A stretch of 8,614 bases of DNA from Thermoplasmata archaeon (GTDB lineage Archaea > Thermoplasmatota > Thermoplasmata > Lutacidiplasmatales > UBA184), in assembly GCA_021828085.1 (NCBI GenBank), contig JAKATE010000079.1:1-8614 (forward strand), read 5' to 3'. Below are positions 4,202-8,614 of the stretch, in pieces. The stretch's first letter is position 1, and every line of letters starts with the position of its first letter. Made by a program: the position numbers and the translations under genes. The notes beneath the pieces are model-generated. The model was not told the origin of the DNA and ran no database searches. It saw only the letters and a list, made by a program, of their open reading frames with translations.

Positions 4202-6427
4202 ATGCCCGAAGGGATCACCCTCAAGGTGGCCGAGGCGGCGCAGAGCGATGTCGGGTTCGGCCTCGCCCGGCTGGACCAGGGAACGCGCCAGCGGCTCAAG
4301 GTTGCGCCCGGGGACGTGGTGGAGATCCGGGGTCGCAAGGTCACCGCGGCGGTGGTGCAGAAGGCCCTCCCCGAGGACGAGGGCCGGGCGCTCGTGCGGC
4401 TGGAGGCGGTCATCCGCCGGAACAGTCGGGTCTCCATCGGGGACCGTGTGGAGGTCGCCCGTTCGGACTGCCCGCCGGCGGAGTCCATCACCATCGCCCC
4501 GATCTACTCCGGGGCTCCGAAGATGGACCTGGGGCCCGGGCTCGAGTCCTTCGTCGGCAAGGCCCTCTCCCGGAGGCCCTTCATCCGCGGGGACGTCTTC
4601 GTCGTCCCCGGCGTCTTCCTCATGGGGGGCTCGCTCCTCTTCCTCGTCGTCGGGACGAACCCCAAGGGGATCGTCCAGGTCGCCCCCACCACCACGATCA
4701 CCATCCGGGAGGAGACGGTCAACGAGGTGGAGATCTCCACCCCCCGGGTCTCCTACGAGGACATCGGGGGCCTCCGGGACAAGCTCTCCCGGGTCCGGGA
4801 GATGATCGAACTCCCGCTCAAGCACCCGGAGCTGTTCGACCGGCTGGCCATCTCCCCCCCGAAGGGGGTGCTCCTCTACGGTCCGCCGGGGACGGGGAAG
4901 ACCCTGATCGCGAAGGCGGTGGCCAACGAGGCGGGCGCGCACTTCCTCTCCATCGCCGGGCCGGAGATCATCTCCAAGTACTACGGGGAGAGCGAGAAGG
5001 AGCTCCGGGAGAAGTTCGAGGAGGCGGAGAAGCACGCCCCCGCCGTGATCTTCATCGACGAGCTCGACTCCATCGCCCCGCGCCGGGACGAGGTGGTGGG
5101 GGAGGTGGAGCGGCGCGTCGTGGCCCAGCTCCTGACGCTCATGGACGGCCTCTCCGGTCGGGGCAACGTCATCGTCATCGCCGCCACCAACCGGGAGGAG
5201 GCCATCGACCCGGCCCTCCGTCGCCCGGGGCGCTTCGACCGGGAGATCGAGATCGGCGTCCCCACCGTGGAGGGACGCCGGGAGATCCTGCAGATCCACA
5301 CCCGGGGGATGCCCATGGACGCCAGCGACCGGGAGCGCGAGCGGCTCTTGGACGAGATGGCCGCGCTCACCCACGGCTTCGTCGGCGCGGACCTGGCCGC
5401 GCTGGGGAGGGAGGCCGCCATGCGGGCGCTGCGACGCTACCTCCCCGAGATCGACTTCGACAAGCCCATCTCCGTCGGGCTCCTCGAGCGCATGAAGGTC
5501 AGCCCCACGGACTTCCGCGAGGCGCTCAAGCAGATCGAGCCGTCCAGCCTGCGCGACGTGGCCGTGGAGGTCCCCTCGGTTCGCTGGGACCAGGTGGGCG
5601 GGCTCGACCGCGTGAAGGGCGACCTGCGCGAGAGCGTCGAGCTGCCGTTCAAGAACCCGCATTCCTTCCGGGTCCTCGGCATCGACCCTCCGCGCGGGAT
5701 CCTCCTCTTCGGCCCCCCGGGCGTCGGCAAGACGCTCCTCGCCAAGGCGGTGGCCACGGAGAGCCAGGCGAACTTCATCTCGGTGAAAGGGCCCGAGGTG
5801 ATGAGCAAATGGGTGGGGGAGAGCGAGAAGGCCATCCGGATGATCTTCAAGAAGGCCCGCCAGGCCTCGCCCGCCATCGTCTTCGTCGATGAGATCGACG
5901 CCATCGCCCCCCGGCGCGGACTGCAGACCTCGAGCGGGGTGACCGAGCGGATCGTGAACCAGCTGCTGACCTCGGTGGACGGGCTCGAATCCATGGAGCG
6001 GGTGGTGGTGCTGGCGGCGACCAACCGGCCGGACATCCTGGACGAGGCCCTGCTGCGGACCGGCCGGTTCGACCGGCTGATCTACGTCCCCCCGCCCGAC
6101 CTCAAGGCGCGTCGGGCGATCCTCGCGGTCCACACCGAGAAGATGCCCCTCGAGGGCGTCTCCCTGGACGAGCTCGCGGCGCGGACCGACGGTTTCGTGG
6201 GGAGCGACCTCGCCTCCATCTGCCGGGAGGCCGGTCTCGAGGCGCTCCGGGAGAGCGCCTCAGCGAAGAAGGTCCTCCCCCGCCACTTCGATGCCGCGCT
6301 GCAGCGAGCCCACGCCTCCATCGACCCGGACACGCTCAAGTTCTACGAGGACTTCGCGAAGTCCACCTCGGCCCTGCGCCTCACGCGGCGTCGTGGGCAG
6401 ACGAGCGAGGACGTGCTGTACCGGTGA
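4202..6427 (+). CDS. cdc48: Cdc48/VCP/VAT-type AAA+ ATPase
   Basis: A double-ring AAA+ unfoldase that threads proteins through its pore, often to feed the 20S proteasome. Length is 741 residues, close to archaeal VAT. Order: N-domain (about 1-185, opening with ITLKVAEA, a typical double-psi-barrel start); D1 with Walker A GPPGTGKT (227-234), pore loop KYYG (259-262), Walker B IFIDE (283-287), sensor Asn330 and an Arg-finger RRPGRFDR segment (340-347); D2 with Walker A GPPGVGKT (504-511), pore loop KWVG (536-539), Walker B VFVDE (560-564), sensor Asn608 and RTGRFDR (619-625). All catalytic residues are present in both rings. The last three residues, Leu-Tyr-Arg, fit the HbYX motif by which proteasomal ATPases dock on 20S. 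Start ATG 4202 is preferred over 4187 and 4106 from the N-domain start and promoter spacing. The gene stands alone, divergent from the hypothetical gene. Confidence 0.97.
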   Translation: MPEGITLKVAEAAQSDVGFGLARLDQGTRQRLKVAPGDVVEIRGRKVTAAVVQKALPEDEGRALVRLEAVIRRNSRVSIGDRVEVARSDCPPAESITIAPIYSGAPKMDLGPGLESFVGKALSRRPFIRGDVFVVPGVFLMGGSLLFLVVGTNPKGIVQVAPTTTITIREETVNEVEISTPRVSYEDIGGLRDKLSRVREMIELPLKHPELFDRLAISPPKGVLLYGPPGTGKTLIAKAVANEAGAHFLSIAGPEIISKYYGESEKELREKFEEAEKHAPAVIFIDELDSIAPRRDEVVGEVERRVVAQLLTLMDGLSGRGNVIVIAATNREEAIDPALRRPGRFDREIEIGVPTVEGRREILQIHTRGMPMDASDRERERLLDEMAALTHGFVGADLAALGREAAMRALRRYLPEIDFDKPISVGLLERMKVSPTDFREALKQIEPSSLRDVAVEVPSVRWDQVGGLDRVKGDLRESVELPFKNPHSFRVLGIDPPRGILLFGPPGVGKTLLAKAVATESQANFISVKGPEVMSKWVGESEKAIRMIFKKARQASPAIVFVDEIDAIAPRRGLQTSSGVTERIVNQLLTSVDGLESMERVVVLAATNRPDILDEALLRTGRFDRLIYVPPPDLKARRAILAVHTEKMPLEGVSLDELAARTDGFVGSDLASICREAGLEALRESASAKKVLPRHFDAALQRAHASIDPDTLKFYEDFAKSTSALRLTRRRGQTSEDVLYR

Positions 6428-6448
6428 GGGGAGGGGGCCAGGTCACGG

Positions 6449-6466
6449 GCGGGCGTGGGCGCCCGC
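6449..6466 (+). other. GC-rich hairpin after cdc48
   Basis: A perfect 7-bp stem GCGGGCG/CGCCCGC with loop TGGG begins 22 nt after the cdc48 stop. A C-run, not a T-run, follows, so it is not an obvious archaeal terminator. It might protect the mRNA 3' end, or be chance in such GC-rich DNA. Confidence 0.3.
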
Positions 6467-6496
6467 GCCCCCCCTGCTTCGGCGACTCACGGCCAA

Positions 6497-6508
6497 GATA
6501 TATTAAGG
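6497..6508 (+). promoter_or_regulatory. TATA box of the PKD surface-protein gene
   Basis: GATATATTAAGG is the best TATA box in the window. A start about 26 nt downstream, near 6528, would give a leader of roughly 42 nt, which carries the ribosome binding site GGAGTGA (6556-6562). A strong box plus a real Shine-Dalgarno site suggests high expression. Confidence 0.75.
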
Positions 6509-6555
6509 CCGTCAAGTTGGACCGCGCGTTCCTCGTCAGAGGAAAGTCTCTCCAA

Positions 6556-6562
6556 GGAGTGA
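6556..6562 (+). promoter_or_regulatory. Ribosome binding site of the PKD protein
   Basis: GGAGTGA lies seven nt before ATG 6570 and is close to the full anti-16S complement. It fixes this start and sets the gene apart from the leaderless-looking genes around it. Confidence 0.7.
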
Positions 6563-6569
6563 AAAACGA

Positions 6570-8614
6570 ATGAACTCCCCGGCGAATCGCGCGGTCTTTC
6601 TGGCCACCCTGGTCCTGGTCGTCCTGGGACTGATGATGCCGGTGGTCCAGGCTCAGTCGCCCAACGCGAACAAGCTCGTCGTGCGGGTGCTGCTGGACAG
6701 CTCCAGCACCCCCGCGCCTGCCGGGGTGAACGTGACGCTATACCAGGAGGGTACCGGGCTCCGGTGCAACTCCACCACGGGGATCGGAGGGCTCGCGCTC
6801 TTCGCCTCCAACGCCACCTGTAGCCTGACCCCGGGCTGGTACTCGGCGTGGATCGTCCCCCAGGTGGACACGCACCTCGTGCCCAACGAGTACGTCGTGC
6901 CGGGAGAGTCCTCCCACGCGAACTTCTACGCCTCCTCCAGCGTCCTCTCCTCCGGAGGCCCCGAGGACCTCACCGGCGTCTCGGTGAACGTCCTGGATGC
7001 CACCGTCCGGGGCAATGTGTCGTACAATGGCGCGCCGGTCGCGAAGGCCCTGGTGGAGATCCGGGACCCCTCCCAGGGGGGCTTCGCGCTCGCCAATGCC
7101 ACCTTCACGGGGGGCACCTATTCCCTTCCTGCGCCGGTCGGCCACTGGGTCGTCTACGCCCAGGCCAACGTGCCCGGGGCGACGACCCCGCGCTACAACT
7201 TCACCGCCACCACGGTAGCCTCGGCGGGCGGTACGACCTACACCAACGTGAACATCACCCAGTACCTGGTGCAGGGCTATCTCAGCCCCACCCCCCGCTA
7301 CGCGCTCACCAACAGCACCAACGTCACCCTCTTTGACGAGTCGAACGGCTTCGTCTACTCGGGCCTTTCCAGCACCGGGAACTTCTTCCAGGTGGGGACG
7401 TACGCCTCCCTGGCCGGTGCGACGAGCGGGGCGACGGGGAACAACTTCATCCTCTTCCTGGCCCCCCAGGGCTACACCACCGCCACCCGCTACCTCCACG
7501 TGAGCTCGGCCTCGCCCACGAGCTCGCTGGACGTGCCCGTCGCGAGCACCTCCTCGTCGCCCCCGACGACGGTGCAGACGACCATCAGCTTCCCTTCGAA
7601 CTTCCGGCAGGCCAACGTGACGAGCCAGGTCGTTCGGACCAACGGCTCGACGTTCTCCTCGCTGCCGAACGCGAGCGTGGGCAACCTCTACGCCCAGATC
7701 GGGCTCGATTTCGGGTCCCCGCCGGCGGTCAACGCGACCCCGGCGGACTTCGCGGCGTTCCAGAGCTGGCTCGCCACTGCCGGCCCCGCCTACCCGGCGA
7801 CAGCCCTCGGACTCGAAGTGAACGGGTCGGGCTTCATCGAGGGAGGCGCCTACCATCTGGCGTACACCTCGGTCCCCACTGACACCCATTTCACCAGCGG
7901 CCAGAGCCTCAACTACACCACCACGGAGAACTACACGCTGAACAGCACGCTCAAGTCCGGCTACAGCTCCTACACGATCACCCTGGGCTTCCGCTACCCG
8001 ACCTCGAGCCAGGGGCTCTCCTACACCGTGAACCTGCCGCAGGACTACGTCCTCGCCGCCCACAGCGCGGCCCCCGCGGGGACCACGCTCACCCCCTCGG
8101 GCCCGGGCGGAACGTGGACGTCCTTCACCCTCACGGCCCTCCAGTCCCCCAACCGGTTCACCAACGCCACCGCGCAGTTCACCGTCTACAAGTTCCAGAA
8201 CGTGAGCGCCATCGTGAACGCCACCTCGGGGAACTTCGCCTTCTCGAGCCACAACGTGCTGAACTCGACGCGTGGCAACTACACCGTCATCGTGGGCGCG
8301 GGCCAGAACACCAGCCTCTCGGCGGCGAACTCCATCGTTCCCTCCTTCTTCAACGTCACCACCTACCGGTGGGACTTCGGGGACGGGAGCTCCTGGCTCA
8401 ACACCACCAACGCCAGCACCTGGCACTACTACACCAAGGGCGGCGCGTACCACGGGACCCTGACCATCATCGCCAACGGCGGACAGACCAGCACGACGAA
8501 CTTCCTCGTCCTGGTCGCCGGGCAGCCTCCGGCGGCCCGGATCTCGACGAACGCCACCCGGGTTCATTGGCTCAACCCGTCGGACACCCTGGGGTACGTC
8601 TACGTGAGATCGGA
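6570..8614 (+). CDS. Secreted PKD-domain cell-surface protein, N-terminal part (cut by the right edge)
   Basis: The frame is open for 681 codons and leaves the window without a stop. Residues 1-28 form a Sec signal peptide: one Arg, a hydrophobic core (VFLATLVLVVLGLMM), then VQA before Gln29 as likely cleavage site. Next come beta-rich modules like carboxypeptidase-regulatory or prealbumin-like domains (about 36-95 and 144-195), a long Ser/Thr/Asn-rich middle, and a PKD domain with the signature WDFGDG at 601-606 and a strand GAYHGTLTI. I count about 27 Asn-x-Ser/Thr sequons between N54 and N661, so heavy N-glycosylation is likely. The only two cysteines, C66 and C84, lie in the first module and could form a disulfide. 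PKD domains usually serve adhesion or S-layer structure. No catalytic motif is visible. The missing C-terminus would show a membrane anchor or further domains. A wall or S-layer role is inference. Confidence 0.88.
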   Translation, partial: MNSPANRAVFLATLVLVVLGLMMPVVQAQSPNANKLVVRVLLDSSSTPAPAGVNVTLYQEGTGLRCNSTTGIGGLALFASNATCSLTPGWYSAWIVPQVDTHLVPNEYVVPGESSHANFYASSSVLSSGGPEDLTGVSVNVLDATVRGNVSYNGAPVAKALVEIRDPSQGGFALANATFTGGTYSLPAPVGHWVVYAQANVPGATTPRYNFTATTVASAGGTTYTNVNITQYLVQGYLSPTPRYALTNSTNVTLFDESNGFVYSGLSSTGNFFQVGTYASLAGATSGATGNNFILFLAPQGYTTATRYLHVSSASPTSSLDVPVASTSSSPPTTVQTTISFPSNFRQANVTSQVVRTNGSTFSSLPNASVGNLYAQIGLDFGSPPAVNATPADFAAFQSWLATAGPAYPATALGLEVNGSGFIEGGAYHLAYTSVPTDTHFTSGQSLNYTTTENYTLNSTLKSGYSSYTITLGFRYPTSSQGLSYTVNLPQDYVLAAHSAAPAGTTLTPSGPGGTWTSFTLTALQSPNRFTNATAQFTVYKFQNVSAIVNATSGNFAFSSHNVLNSTRGNYTVIVGAGQNTSLSAANSIVPSFFNVTTYRWDFGDGSSWLNTTNASTWHYYTKGGAYHGTLTIIANGGQTSTTNFLVLVAGQPPAARISTNATRVHWLNPSDTLGYVYVRS

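Noticed and set aside
4018..4494. N-terminal extension of the 316-residue hypothetical protein
   Set aside because: It runs opposite the cdc48 N-domain and across the divergent promoter region; ATG 4017 with GAGG upstream is more plausible.
3809..6133. Antisense open frame of 774 codons opposite cdc48
   Set aside because: It lies almost wholly opposite a perfect Cdc48 gene; its composition (Asp, Gly, Arg, His, Leu) is the usual shadow of GC-rich codons and shows no domain.
6449..6466. Hairpin as a rho-type intrinsic terminator of cdc48
   Set aside because: No T-run follows it, and archaeal termination depends mainly on T-runs; kept only as a low-confidence structure.
6738..8567. Antisense open frame of 609 codons opposite the PKD gene
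   Set aside because: Gly/Val/Arg/Glu-rich shadow without any domain; the sense strand has a signal peptide, sequons and a PKD domain.
1..8614. CRISPR arrays, insertion sequences, prophage or defence genes
   Set aside because: I found no regularly spaced direct repeats, transposase or integrase motifs, or terminal inverted repeats; all genes look like ordinary chromosome.

Overview
The window reads as chromosome of a high-GC archaeon, most likely a member of the Thermoplasmatota or a neighbouring euryarchaeal lineage. The signs are a Cdc48/VAT-type AAA+ ATPase, the KEOPS subunit Cgi121, two tRNA genes without encoded CCA (one with a bulge-helix-bulge type intron), TATA-like boxes about 27-30 nt upstream of several start codons (leaderless genes), and a secreted PKD-domain protein crowded with N-glycosylation sequons. 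The lineage is inferred; no rRNA gene is present to settle it.

Left part (1-1530): the first 162 codons of a bacterial-type mutS run off the left edge on the minus strand. Divergent from it is a Nudix hydrolase, which converges on, and overlaps by about 100 nt, a small low-molecular-weight phosphatase/arsenate-reductase-like protein whose P-loop has lost its catalytic arginine.

Middle (1575-4017), all minus strand: a hypothetical 316-residue protein; then an ETHE1-like metallo-beta-lactamase protein coupled to cgi121 by a GTGA overlap; then tRNA-Gly(UCC); then tRNA-Ser(UGA). The tRNA-Gly gene is the most unusual item here: its T-loop is split by a 32-nt insert that folds with the flanking exons into a near-canonical bulge-helix-bulge, so it is a non-canonical intron at position 59/60. 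It also has C33 instead of the near-universal U33.

Right part (4202-8614), plus strand: a complete Cdc48 homologue of 741 residues ending in a proteasome-docking type tail (Leu-Tyr-Arg), followed after a 142-nt gap with the clearest TATA box of the window by the start of a large secreted, glycosylation-rich PKD protein cut by the right edge.

The genes do not form one pathway. Themes are genome upkeep (MutS, Nudix), tRNA supply and modification (two tRNAs, Cgi121), protein unfolding (Cdc48) and cell surface. I see no CRISPR array, insertion sequence, phage gene or integration site; this looks like core chromosome. The long antisense reading frames opposite cdc48 and the PKD gene are by-products of GC-rich codon use.
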